Below are positions 44,782-56,600 of a stretch of DNA of 64,000 nucleotides, piece by piece. Source of the stretch: Adineta steineri (Eukaryota > Rotifera > Eurotatoria > Adinetida > Adinetidae). The stretch lies in NCBI GenBank assembly GCA_905250115.1, contig CAJNOI010000029.1, positions 496,001 through 560,000 of the forward strand, read 5' to 3'. Position numbers and translations under genes: made by a program. A model generated the notes under the pieces. The model worked only from the letters and a program-made list of their open reading frames with translations, did not search any database and was not told the origin of the DNA. Numbering within the stretch: position 1 is the stretch's first letter; every line of letters begins with the position of its first letter.

Positions 44782-45588
44782 ATGAAGAGCAAATTCTCAA
44801 CAACTGTTCATTTAATGTTCATTATTCTTCTAATTAAAATAAATATCAGAAGTGTCAATAGCGTCTCAGGTTATGATTCGACATGTACCTGCAATTCAGT
44901 GAATTCAGGCGTCTGTATGCTATATACATGCTCCACAACAACAAGATCCCCTTCTTGCTTTTCGGGTTCTAGTGAAATCACACTTGCTGATGGTACTACC
45001 AAACCGCTATCTCATATTCAGATTGGTGATAAAGTACTTGTCAATCAACATAATATTTATGAACCGATTTTATCATTTATTCATGCAAAACCAGATGGTC
45101 TCTTTAGTTTCTTAGCAATTCAAGTACAATCAACCAAATCAAATTTATCTTCAACAATATTTGTTTCTCCAAATCATTTAGTTTTTGACTTTGATTTAGG
45201 TAAAGCATTATTTGCTGGAAAATTTCATGTTGGTGATCGAGTTCAATTTATTGAAAATAATGAAATTGTACCTGGTAAAATTATAAATATTAAACTAACA
45301 AAACAAGAAGGATATTATGCACCATTAACATCATCCGGTAGAATTGTTGTTAATGGCGTTGTTGCTTCAAATTATGCAACAGTTAGCAATCATGAATTAG
45401 CTCATCAAGTGATGGGAATATATCGATGGTGGATTGATTTATTTGGAGGATCGTTATTAAATGAAGAGATACCATGGATGTTACAAATGATGTTATATGT
45501 CGAACAAATGATACAATGGTGCGGTGGTCAAACAATAATAAAAAATTATATTTATGATGGTAAATTCGAAATATCATCAATTGCATAA
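44782..45588 (+). CDS. secreted Hint-domain protein (Hedgehog-like Hog domain), copy 1
   Basis: A 268-residue intronless protein. Signal peptide (about 1-27), a short four-Cys module (C35-x-C37 ... C45 ... C50), then a Hint domain from C59 ([14 protein letters not shown]) to about 210. Hog-type hallmarks are [23 protein letters not shown] and the HELAH motif. The nucleophile Cys59 is present. The usual T-x-x-H is S129-P-N-H132, and the Cys of the Hedgehog ASCYA motif is N197 (ASNYA). A helical C-terminal segment follows. Hint domains cleave at the Cys and can pass the N-terminal part to a nucleophile; here the released part would be only the small Cys module. The altered residues make activity uncertain. 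There is no Hedge signalling domain. Confidence 0.88.
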   Translation: MKSKFSTTVHLMFIILLIKINIRSVNSVSGYDSTCTCNSVNSGVCMLYTCSTTTRSPSCFSGSSEITLADGTTKPLSHIQIGDKVLVNQHNIYEPILSFIHAKPDGLFSFLAIQVQSTKSNLSSTIFVSPNHLVFDFDLGKALFAGKFHVGDRVQFIENNEIVPGKIINIKLTKQEGYYAPLTSSGRIVVNGVVASNYATVSNHELAHQVMGIYRWWIDLFGGSLLNEEIPWMLQMMLYVEQMIQWCGGQTIIKNYIYDGKFEISSIA

Positions 45589-46761
45589 AAACTATAAGTA
45601 TTCTTTTATTATTGACAATTTTATTAGTTAGCTTTTGCATATATTTCTAAACTTGAATCGTATAAACATTTTTTGTTCATTTATGAAAGCCTTTTTTTTA
45701 TATCTTAATCATTCAAATAAAAAACATTGCCCAAAATGGTGTTAAGGTAATATCCTTTTCAAAAAGCACATATTACTAAAACATTTTAAAAGTGATTTCA
45801 ACCGCCATGAATTTTTCATTTTAGATTTTAAATATATCACACAAGCTCCTGAAGAACAATACTCGTCTTGTCATCTTCAACGTATAATCCTACTTATTAC
45901 ATGATTAGTTATATTAAAGCGAAATTATAATGCATGAAATATTATTATATTGCAAAATATACACTGTTAACATGAGTGAATAATAAAGTATGCATAAAAT
46001 TTTTCCTTCGCATTTCTTAACAACAGGTGACAAAAACAGAAACATTATATGACGTTTCGTTAAGATCTCTTTCATCAGTCAATAGAAGAACATTAAGGTA
46101 ATCACGTTATACAGAGTTTTTGACGTCAATCGGAGTTTGATTACACTTTTCTTCTGATGTCGTCGATACATACATACTGTTCGTTAATAGTATCGAAAAA
46201 GTCTCACGACTTTATTTTTAAAAAACAGAGTAACTCATTCAGTGCTTCGCAAGTGCATTGTAGTTCCTAATTTAAATGATAGAATACAGCAAACTATTTT
46301 ACATGATAATCTCACAACAATTCGGGGTACCTTATAAATTTATGAGTGATTCTGTGAAACTTATGAATCAATATCCGCGTGAACATGTCAGTTTCCATTA
46401 CGCTATTATTAGTATTTTTTATTATTCTAGCGTAGATGTATAGAATCAATAAGATCTCTCAGATAAAACTTGGCTTAAAACTAAGAAGGAATTCGACCAT
46501 CAATATCACAATATTACTTTTTTATCTTATACTTAAACTGAATCATGCGCTATTTTTCTCTAGTTCACTGTTTCGAAAGCATATTAATTAATTTGTAGCT
46601 TTTTTTTGAAAGTACTACATTTATCGGATACAGTCAATGCAGATTACGTTTGAAATACGAATGATATATATCCATCTTTTAATCAACAATACTAATACTA
46701 TTTCTGTAATGATTCATTACATTTTAGATATATATCCTATTTTTATCATTTCAATAATCCA
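45589..46761. other. intergenic between the Hint paralogues
   Basis: AT-rich, with no obvious similarity to the region upstream of copy 1, so the duplication boundary is not visible here. No other feature was seen. Confidence 0.55.
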
Positions 46762-47544
46762 ATGACGTTAGCATTACTTCACATGTTCATTATACTTTCT
46801 ATCAAAGATTATGAAGGAAGTAAAAACTCTAATAAATACGGCACTACAAACATAGTCGGCTATGAACAAAGTTGTAACTGTACTACAGTTACATCAGGCG
46901 TCTGCATGCAATACTCCTGCTCATTATCAGCAAAGAAAGCAAGCTGCTTTTCCGGTTCTAGTGAAATCACACTTGCTGATGGTACCACCAAACCGCTATC
47001 TCACATTCGAATCGGCGATAAAGTACTTGTCAATCAACATAATATTTATGAACCGATTTTATCATTTATTCATGCAAAACCAGATGGTCTCTTTAGTTTC
47101 TTAGCAATTCAAGTACAATCAACCAAATCAAATTTATCTTCAACAATATTTGTTTCTCCAAATCATTTAATTTTTGATTTTGATTCAGGTAAAGCATTAT
47201 TTGCTGGAAAATTTCGTGTTGGTGATCGAGTTCAGTTTATTGAAAATAATGAAATTGTACCTGGTAAAATTATAAATATTGAATTAACAAAACAAGAAGG
47301 ATATTATGCACCATTAACATCATCCGGTAGAATTGTTGTTAATGGCGTTGTTGCTTCAAATTATGCAACAGTTAGTAATCATGAATTAGCTCATCAAGTG
47401 ATGGGAATATATCGATGGTGGATTGATTTATTTGGAGGATCGTTATTAAATGAAGAGATACCATGGATGTTACAAATGATGTTATATGTCGAACAAATTA
47501 TACGATGGTGTGGTGGATTGAACTTGGTTGATAGTTATTATTAA
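46762..47544 (+). CDS. secreted Hint-domain protein (Hedgehog-like Hog domain), copy 2
   Basis: A 260-residue intronless paralogue of the gene at 44782, in the same orientation and 1.2 kb downstream. The N-terminal hydrophobic segment is shorter (1-14). The Cys module is kept (C38-x-C40 ... C48 ... C53), with different residues between. The Hint domain starts at C62 and carries the same S-P-N-H and ASNYA substitutions. The Hint-coding DNA differs from copy 1 at only about 18 sites in some 575, with runs over 100 bp identical, while the N-terminal halves and extreme C-termini are strongly diverged. This points to recent gene conversion or a domain-limited duplication. Confidence 0.88.
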   Translation: MTLALLHMFIILSIKDYEGSKNSNKYGTTNIVGYEQSCNCTTVTSGVCMQYSCSLSAKKASCFSGSSEITLADGTTKPLSHIRIGDKVLVNQHNIYEPILSFIHAKPDGLFSFLAIQVQSTKSNLSSTIFVSPNHLIFDFDSGKALFAGKFRVGDRVQFIENNEIVPGKIINIELTKQEGYYAPLTSSGRIVVNGVVASNYATVSNHELAHQVMGIYRWWIDLFGGSLLNEEIPWMLQMMLYVEQIIRWCGGLNLVDSYY

Positions 47545-48161
47545 ACAATTAATAACTTGAACTTGACTATTTACAGTTAAATATTCATATTAGTTAGTTA
47601 CATATGTGACTATTTCTATATTTATATCTATGTACAATCTAGAGTTCTTTTAAGTCAAGATTATTACTGCAATTTAGTGATAAAGTCTATGACAGATATT
47701 TTCTTTCATATATTACATCGATTATTCAAAATAAATATAGAAAAAACAGGGTGTGAGTATAGATATTATTCAATTCGCCCATATCCACAATCGTAGTCAC
47801 TTACACTCTTCAAGTAATGGGAAGCCAGCTTCTCACCAGGTCTCAAACGATTAACCAGTAGGTTTTCTTGAATAGCGATATATTTGTTTAAACCAAACAA
47901 ACAGAATGAATAATATTGTGTTATTTAATTAGTAGGTTTCCTTGAATAGAAATGTATTTATTTAAACTAAGCAAACAGAATGAATAATGTTGTGTTCTTT
48001 AATCAATAAGTTTTTACACATACATCCAGGCCGACTGTATAATACATTATTTGTAAAATGACTTTTCTTTGCAAACAATATTTTTTCTATATATTATCGA
48101 TCGTAGAAAGAAACCCACATCATATCAGGTATACTTACAATTTGCATTGCATCTCTCTGCC
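47545..48161. other. intergenic with hairpin and short duplication
   Basis: Contains the hairpin at 47748-47815 and two copies of a short direct repeat (GTAGGTTTNCTTGAATAG ... GAATGAATAATNTTGTGTT) at about 47859-47924 and 47931-47996. Confidence 0.6.
47748..47815. repeat. G/C-rich hairpin element, diverged copy
   Basis: CAGGGTGTGAGTATAGAT on the left and CACTTACACTCTTCAAGTA on the right. Confidence 0.45.
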
Positions 48162-48954
48162 ATGTTTCGAATACATTTTGCAACGATCATCTGGTTCTTA
48201 GTTAGTTATCTGACGAATTTTTCTCAGTATGCTCAATGTGATCGAATTAGAAGTCTAGGTAAGCATCAAATTTTTCGTACCGTAGCGATCGATGAAGAGG
48301 AATGATAGAAAATGACTTTTTCTGTATTGTTAATTAGGACAAACAGTGCTGGTGCAGAAACGAAATATACCATTCAACTCAATCCTTGGCATTGCTTCCA
48401 CCAATGTACCAGCCTATTCTAATGGTAATGATGATTACTATTCTGGTCAAAAAAGCTATCTTTATGGTGTCTACATGGGAGTGAAATGGCAATGTGTTGA
48501 ATACGCTCGACGATGGCTTTTCATTCGAAAAGGTTGTATATTTTCAGATGTTAAGTCGGCAAACGATATGTGGCATGAATTGTATTATGTTAAACGAGTC
48601 GTCGACGGCAAATATTTTACATTAAAAACTTATCCAAATGGATCTCCGACAAAACCAAAAAATGGATCATTCATCATCTATGAAAAGAGTTCAAAGTTAC
48701 CCTTTGGACATGTAGCTGTCATTGTTGATGTCGCACCGAATTATGTTCGTGTCGCTGAACAAAACTATTACTATGACTATTGGTACAATAATTATGCTCG
48801 AGAAATTCGATTGAAATACACGAATGATCGTTATTATATCGAAGATCGCTTTGGAATCTATGGATGGATGGAAGTTCAAGATGATAATCAATTGAAACCA
48901 TTAGATGAAGCAACGATCAATATTATTTCTGCCCGAAATGGAGCATCTGGTTGA
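48162..48954 (+). CDS. secreted CHAP-domain amidase, glutathionylspermidine amidase-like
   Basis: Two exons (48162-48258, 48338-48954) give 237 residues. After a signal peptide (about 1-26) comes a single CHAP (NlpC/P60-like) domain. Motifs match the amidase half of bacterial/kinetoplastid glutathionylspermidine synthetase: GVKWQCVEYARRW with Cys85, NGSPTKPKNGSFIIY, FGHVAVIVDV with His157 and VRVAEQN (Glu173). That enzyme hydrolyses glutathionylspermidine to glutathione and spermidine. The ATP-grasp synthetase half is absent, and the protein is predicted to be exported, so the substrate may be an external polyamine conjugate or a peptidoglycan-like amide. Animals normally lack this family, so a bacterial origin with later gain of signal peptide and intron is likely. 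Family is firm; substrate is inferred. Confidence 0.85.
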
Positions 48955-49378
48955 AAATTAACGTTTCTTTTCAGTCAATAGGTATTCTAAGACTGAGACA
49001 TTATCTTCAAAATAATCAAAGTATACATAAATCTTGTTATATTGATTTGTAAGAAAAAAAGTATGAACAAGCTATCAAAGAGAATAATTTAAGCATGTCA
49101 GATTCTGGAATCACTCTCAAAAGAAATCCAAAGAAGTACATATCCTACATTTGACATTAAACAAAATTTCTCTGTCATGAAAATGAAAATTCGTTCATAG
49201 TCTGAATGAATTGTTTACAAGTACTCATTTTTGAACTACTTAACTGACAATACATAGAAATAATTATTGGAGATTGAAAATCTACTATAAGAAAAGATAC
49301 AATGTAATAAAATTAAATTAAACTTAATACAGGAAAATGTTCAATGATCGTTATTTTTCTTTTATTTGTCTGGTATAG
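48955..49378. other. convergent intergenic spacer
   Basis: AT-rich spacer between 3' ends. Nothing recognised. Confidence 0.6.
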
Positions 49379-50600
49379 TCACTTGGATCGTTTGAATAAA
49401 GTCTTCTGTCGATGAAAATTAGTCGTTGATGGTCTGAATGGTAAAAATTGAAATATACTTGCAGGAGGTTTTTGGAAAAGATTTGTATTTGTGGTAGTTG
49501 AAGATCGACGATTACTCGTTAGTTTTAGAGAAGTTAAAAACTGAGTAGTTGTTTCAAGATGCTTAGATGTTGTTGGCACATGATCGGTTGTAAAACTTAA
49601 CGATTCTTCTGTAGTTTCAACAGGATGATTATTCGTAGAGATTGAATCAATTATTCTTTCAAATGGATTTGTTGAAAGAATAGTATTAGTAGAAGTAAAT
49701 TTCGTTCTAGAAATTTGTGTACTTGTTTCCAAATAAGTTGACATAGATTTAGAATTAGTATTGTTTTTACTTGAATGAGATGAATTTGGTGTTGAACAGA
49801 TATGTGCCAATATATTGAAATTATTCAATATTAAATGAAGTGGTTGTTGAAAAGAAGTTATATTAAAAAATGAATGATATAAAACAAGATTACGTTCCTG
49901 TTTACAAACAAAACATTCATCAAAATAAACTTGAATATTTTCAATAATAAAAATAGTTTCACATGTATGTGTATTGAATTGATTTCGTACAAAAACTCTA
50001 TCGATGACTAAATTACGAAAACCAGATTCATTCACTAATTGATTAGATAGCTAAAATATAAGACAAAGAATTAGAAATTACTAGTAAAATAATTTAACAA
50101 ACATATTTTTCAACGAATATTTTATTGAGATTTGATAGATAAGTATTTGAAGAAAAATTCACTTGATTCATATTATTTATACCATAATGTAAATCACCCA
50201 GATCATATCCTTATTAACAACAAGATTTATACAATAATAATTATAAAGATAATATCTCTACTAACTTTCGATACCATTTGTTCTAGCTAAATAAAATAAA
50301 CTTATTTAATTGAATATAAAACAAATAAATATACCAACTTTCAAATGTAATTATTAAACCTATAATTGTAATTGAAAGAGCAAGAATTCCAGTAGTAAGA
50401 AATAAACAACCAATAAACCATGAAGTTGGTCGTGATTGACAAAGATTCGGATGTAATCGAATTATTTTAAAAGATTTATCTACTGTTGGCATCACTTCTA
50501 CTCGTCGTATAATTTCCATTTGTGTACTAATTATCATTGCAGCATATGATAATTGACTAGCATCAATATTCAATGGTTCTACACGATTTGTTCGTTTCAT
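49379..50600 (-). CDS. single-pass membrane protein with mucin-like tail, unrecognised
   Basis: The most consistent model has three minus-strand exons, 50600-50339, 50209-50103 and 50050-49379, giving 346 residues. A short cytoplasmic N-terminus (1-60) is followed by a membrane span (61-85, WFIGCLFLTTGILALSITII). An extracellular part comes next with three to five Cys (NTHTCET, FDECFVCKQ, AHICS) and NxS/T sites, then a Ser/Thr-rich stretch of about 100 residues and a basic C-terminus. The exon 1 donor is uncertain. A GTTGG donor at 50338 keeps the frame directly, and a 12-nt micro-exon at about 50272-50261 could be added in frame. The more usual-looking GTATAT donor 4 nt downstream breaks the frame. 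No family was identified. It is divergent from PRPF3. Confidence 0.6.
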
Positions 50601-50937
50601 GGTTAAAAGTACTGTTTTTTGTTAATTTTGATTAAAATATAACAAAAAATGTAAAATGATCGCAGACAATTCTTTACTATTGTAGAAGAAGAAAAAAACA
50701 GATGTATGGTTATGATGAGGTGTCTGTTATTTTTTTTTTTAATAATCAAATTCTTTCAATGTTGAATATCGATTAATAACACCATCTATTATAATATAAA
50801 ATATTATTCAATAGATGTCACTTCATTGTGTTTTTCTATGATTGGTTATTAGAATTGAGTTATTTATATGAGAGAAGAAATTTGCTTTGCACGTAATTTC
50901 TACTTCTTTTCTAACCTTGCTACTATATTGAAATACA
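50601..50937. promoter_or_regulatory. shared divergent promoter region
   Basis: The 337 bp between the start codons of the membrane-protein gene (-) and PRPF3 (+) must contain both promoters. No core element could be identified. Confidence 0.4.
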
Positions 50938-53048
50938 ATGTCTAACAAATTGTTAACACCAAAACAAGAACCCATGGGTGCAGCAGCGGTTAGTATATAA
51001 TTATTAAATTAATTTTTAATTCAATCTATATTTTTAGATCCATGATATGATGAGAGCTGCTCAAAAACATATCAAAGATCGACAACAAGAACTAAATTTC
51101 ACTGTATGTAATTTCTTCGTAATTTACATTTTCAATATTTTATTATTTTAGGCACCGGTAACATCAGCTCAACAACGTTTAGCTGAACTTAAAGCAGGAA
51201 TTGCTAAACAAATGGGTAAGACCTAATTCTTTATTTATATGAAAAATCAATTTTTTCGATTCTATTTTTTAGGAACTCTTCTTCCAATTCCATTAGAACC
51301 ACGAGAACGACCTGTCAATGTAACAATTGATAGAGAAGGTCGTACAATAGATACAATTACAGGTGAAGTTCTTCAAATACCAAGTTTAACACCAACATTA
51401 AAAGCTAATCTTCGAGCACAAAAAAAAGATATTAAACAAGAACAACCAAAACTTAAACCAGCTAAAGAAGCTGCTATTGAATATCCTGGTCTAGATGATT
51501 CCGCTGAATATCATGATGGTCGACTTGCGTAAGAAAAAAAAATCGTAGTTTTAAATTTTTTTTATTGATATTTTATTTTAATAGAGTTCGTCCAGCTACA
51601 CGTAATCGTCGAGATTTTAAATTTAATGTAAAAGGTAAATATGAAGAATTGGCAAATCGTCAACGAGCAAGAGCAAAATTAGAAAAATTACAAGAATCAA
51701 TTAATCAAAGTTCAAAAAGAGCTGGTTTGGCAGTAGGAAATAAAGTTACAATAATTCAACCAAAAAAATTTTTCTCGGAACTTGATGTACCTGATATTGA
51801 ATGGTGGGATTATGTAATACTTCAACAAAATAATTATTCAGCAATTACTCCAGATGCTAAAATTCCACCCATGTTAACTGGTATTACACAACTTATTGAA
51901 CATCCAATACAATTGAAACCACCATCTGAACCAAATAAACCAGTTTCATTACCAATACATTTAACAAAACATGAACAACGAAAATTACGACGACAAAATC
52001 GAGCAGAAGTACTTAAAGAATCACAAGAAAAAATTCGTCTTGGTTTAATCCCAGCACCAGAACCAAAAGGTAATATTAGATTATAGTGTCACTCCCGTGA
52101 TCCTTCTCCATTTCTTTCTTTCTTCTTTTCCTTATCTCGTGACGTCATCTTCTTATATTATCATGTGATATTTTCATGTCATTTCGTCATCTGGTCCCTT
52201 TGTCTTCTTTTGGTGTCCTGAATCTTTCAACATCTTCATTTGTAGTATATATATATACATTGATTTTTATCAAAAAAATCATCCCTCCATCACATCTTCT
52301 TCTCCACTCCTTGATAACTCATTAACATATAGAAAAACGAATAAATCAATTGAACTTTTTTTTACTTTTTAGTCAAAATATCGAATTTAATGCGTGTTTT
52401 GGGTTCGGAAGCTGTTCAAGATCCAACAAAAATTGAACAATATGTTCGTAATCAAATGGCACAACGTATCAAGACTCATGAAGAAACAAATGCATCGAGA
52501 AAATTATCTGCTGAACAACGTCGTGAGAAGAAAATTAAACATACAACAGAAGATACAACAACGGGTGTACATGCTGCTGTTTATCGTGTTCGAAGTTTAG
52601 AGGATCCATCTCAACGTTTTAAAATAGAAACAAATTGCAAACAATTACATATGACTGGTTGTGTTGTTGTTTGTAAAGATATTAATATCATCGCAGTTGA
52701 AGGAGGTAAAAGATTATCTTTAATTTTTCTCTTTTCGAAATTAATTATTTGTACTTTTTAGGACCTAAACAACAAAAGAAATTTCGTCGTTTATTACTCA
52801 ATCGAATTAAATGGAATGCGTCATGTAAAAATCGAATGGAAGATGATGAAAGTGAAGATCAAGATAAAGAAAAAAATAAATGTGTACTTCTTTGGCAGGG
52901 TACCGTTAAAGATCGTGCATTTGGTGAAATTAAATATAAAATGTGTCCAACAGAAAATTTTGCTCGAGAACATTTTCGTCGTCATGGTGTTGAACATTAT
53001 TGGGATATTGGACATAATGATTCAGTACTTGATTCATCAACTGATTAA
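50938..53048 (+). CDS. PRPF3: U4/U6 small nuclear ribonucleoprotein Prp3
   Basis: Seven exons (50938-50988, 51038-51103, 51152-51215, 51273-51528, 51585-52069, 52373-52705, 52762-53048) give 513 residues. Diagnostic segments include [35 protein letters not shown] and, in the C-terminal DUF1115-type domain, [20 protein letters not shown] and [11 protein letters not shown]. The C-terminus EHYWDIG agrees with Prp3. PRPF3 binds the U4/U6 duplex and holds the tri-snRNP together during spliceosome assembly. Human PRPF3 has 683 residues; the N-terminal PWI domain and part of the following linker are missing here unless an upstream exon was missed. The ATG chosen starts directly in the linker. The intron at 52070-52372 (303 nt) is unusually long for this gene. 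Confidence 0.93.
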
Positions 53049-53383
53049 AACTGTAACTCTTCATTTTTGTCGTACCTGTGCCTGTAAATATACGATTATA
53101 GACCAGAAAGAAAAAGATACAACAATTATATTGTAGAAATCATTTCTAGGATCTATTGAAATATAATTGTTATCGGTTTTTGATTATTTGTAAGACTAAG
53201 AAAATAAAAGGTTTATCATTATTATGCGAAATATATAATATGACCCGTATTTTATTTTATTATTCTCATTTATATCAAAGCAAAAAACGAAAAAAAAATT
53301 GATTAAATGGCAATACAAAAAAAAGGAAGTGATAATAAAAGAATGGAACTATTTTTTACATAAATACGGTAAAAATATCAAAT
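53049..53383. other. convergent intergenic spacer
   Basis: 3' flanks of PRPF3 and the ERM gene. A poly(A)-type AATAAA lies near 53203 for PRPF3. No other feature. Confidence 0.6.
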
Positions 53384-53605
53384 TCACATAGCTTCAAATT
53401 CATCAATACGTCGTTTAACTAAAATGATGATAATAACAATTTCGATAATAAAACAAAAAATAGGAAATTTCTTACCAGTTCCTTCACGTATTTTTTTCAA
53501 TGTTCTATATTTATCAATACCTTTATCAATAGTATTCTCTCGATAGATTTTATCTTCACGCGTCTCTTCTTTTTGTTGTCGTTGTCCAAGATGTCTTCGT
53601 TCTGC
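53384..53605 (-). other. ERM tail cassette B (distal, two exons)
   Basis: Exons 53605-53476 and 53418-53384 (130 + 35 = 165 nt) start in the same phase as cassette A and end [21 protein letters not shown]. The regulatory KYRTL is at the same residue. It is a duplicate of cassette A with an extra intron and strongly diverged upstream residues. Confidence 0.8.
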
Positions 53606-56600
53606 CTATATTAATAAAACATAATTTTTCATATAGAGTTTTCGTCACCACCCATTGTGATCGTAGAGCGAGCGTGTGATTAGAAGACAAAAAAATCATA
53701 AATTTATAGTATATATGTGAGTTTTTATTTTCAAGAGTACAGATTATTAAGAAATAAAAATTAAATGTTTTTTTTTCTTCTTCGAAAGTATAATAAATAC
53801 AATACAATTTTTTTCAATAGAAGAAGAATTAAAACAACTAAATTTTCTTTTAAATGATAATAACAGAGCAGCATTAGCTTATAAACAAACAATAAGAAAA
53901 GAGATAGAAAGAAAGAAAGTCAGTTTATATATTTGATCATTAAAAGGAAATGACTGATTACATAGACTCAAATTCGTCGATACGTTTTTTTGTGTTTCCC
54001 TGTCGAATCGCTTTTAATGTTTTGTATTTGTCTCGACCGGAAGCAACATTTTGTTGATGCAAACGATCATTATCAGTAACTTTTTGTGAATCTTGAACAG
54101 AACCCAATTCATTTTTGAGAGCCTGAAGAAGCATAATAGCAAAGAGCATGTGCAAATCAATAAAGTGAATAAAAAAAAGAAAACGAGCAAAATAAACTAC
54201 GATTTCTATTATTTACTTCAAGTTTTTGTTTCATATTTTGATCTCGTGTTGTTGCAGTTGTACGATTTTCTTCATGACGTGATGCATGTTCATCTGTTTT
54301 CAATTCCACGCCTTTTAAAAGAAAAATTTCGAAATCATTCAATGAGAAAAGACATTTATCTAATTTTGAGAAAAACCTTGTCCAAAACGGCCTGTTGTAC
54401 TGTTTTCTTCATCATCACTTTCTTCAACATCCATCGGATGACTATCGATGTAATGATTATTATTACTTTCTTGAGCTTCGTGAACCTAAACATAGGTAAT
54501 TTTAAAATCATCGTTCTGAATAAACGGATAAAATATAGGGTTAATAATGTGTTAGTAAAACTACAAGAATATCCTCTAATGATATTCTTTTGATTGAAAA
54601 AAAACTATTTTACTTTTTTATTTGCTTCTCGTAATTCTTGTTCAAGTTGACGTGCTTCATATTCTTTTTGTTGAGCTTCTTGAGCTTTTTTATCAGCTAA
54701 AATACGAGTTTTTTCAATTTCTTGAACCTATAAAATAGTATATTTTTTTGTAAACGATTCTCCTCGTTTTAAGCATACAAAATAAAGTGTCTGATAGAAT
54801 TTTCTCTTTTGTACATGCATATTTTTATTCTATCCAGTGTGTATATATATAGCTCTTGTTCTATGTGACAATAGTGAGAGAAATATTTATACCCAAGAAC
54901 AAACAGGATTATTTAAACGCCATAATAACTGAAAAATTTAAATTGAATATATTGATACAATAGGTAGTTCATGCGAAAGATTAAAAGGGTGTGGGATGGA
55001 GATGTGCGGGACTGGAACCGGGACCAAACAGAAATCTACCGGGACCTAAAAAGGTTGATCCCGCATATCTCTAGTGTGGGATCACAAATGATATCTTGAC
55101 ATCCTCCTGAGAGATTCAAGTCGATTTTTATATATAGCTCAGGGTGTACTATAGATGCTCGTTCATTAACCTTATAAATTTATCGAAAATAAAATAAAAT
55201 TCAACCTACAATTTTATCTTTTTCTCCTTGTTCATAATTAATTCTCTCCATCATTCTTTCATGTTCTCTTTCGGCATCATCTCGTTCTTGTTGTAAACGA
55301 AATTGTGCTTCTTCAGCTTGTCGACGTTTATCTTCTAAATCTTTTGTCATTCGATTTTGATCTTCAAGAGCTAAATATTCAAAAATATAATTAAATAAAT
55401 TAATTCTAAACTAATTCATTTTGATAATCAAAGAAAACTAATAGCACCAAAAAAATAATTAATAGTCTTTGTTTTAGCTCTATCTTACAATTTGTCTCAC
55501 TAGTTTGTGCAAATATTCGTGGTGGTTTTTCTAAAATAAACGAGACGCTTAAATGCGTCAAATATGAAACAAACCTTGTCTAGCAGCATCCGCACTTCTT
55601 TCAAGATCATTCATACGTTTTTGCATAACTTCACGATCTTGTTCGGCTAGTTTACGACGTTCAACTTCCGCTTGAATTCGTTCTCTACATGAAAAAAAAA
55701 TCCATCGATAAATTTCTCCTGTTTATTTATCCGAAAATTACCGTTCTTGAAGACGCATTAATTTTTCTTCATGTGCTTGAGCTTTCATTTGTTGTACTTC
55801 AATCGAATCAGTTTTTCGACGACGCATATATAATTCATGATTACCCATACATAATGATAAAATTCGTCGATTTATACGAAGTCTTTGTGCAAAAAAAACA
55901 AAATCTGGAGATTTTTTATCCATAGGTTTGATAACAAATTTTTTATCACTAAAAGATACATTTCGTATTTCACTCCATGGAAAACCAATTTTTGGTGTTA
56001 ATCTTAAAAGAGAACACAAATCATATGATTGAATTATATTAAATCAAAATTTTCTACTTGTCTTGTTTATCATAAATGTTAAGGCCAAGTGCATCGACAC
56101 CAAGATAAAGTTCAGTTCCTTTTTTATTACGAATATCAAAATAATTTACACCGTACATTTCAAGATCTTGAGCAATTTTAAGATATTCAAGCATTGCTTC
56201 TTCTCTAAAAGAATTAATATTAATAAATTATAAGAAGCAAAAAAGTTGACTACAACAGATTCAACAGCTGTACTTCATTCTTTTACTATATGAGACTTAT
56301 ATTCATTGATATCTTACTTTAATATTCCATTATGTTCTTTCCACCAAGTTACAACACGTTTTTCCCATTCTTCAGCTGATAATTGATATTGTTCCATAAC
56401 ACGTCTAGGTAAAAGACGTTCTTGAAGTAATGATCCAGGACGATGTATATCTTGACTATAATCTCCATGTTTAGCTTGCATAGCATAAGAAGCAAGTAGA
56501 ACACATGTTTCAGGTGGACAATAGATTTCATCAGTAAGAATTGATTCTTTAATTTGAAGAAAAAAAAGTTTCTAAGAAAGAAATAATTATGTATATATCT

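Noticed and set aside
54093-54593. 166-codon plus-strand frame
   Set aside because: It lies antisense to three well-supported ERM exons and their introns; a shadow frame.
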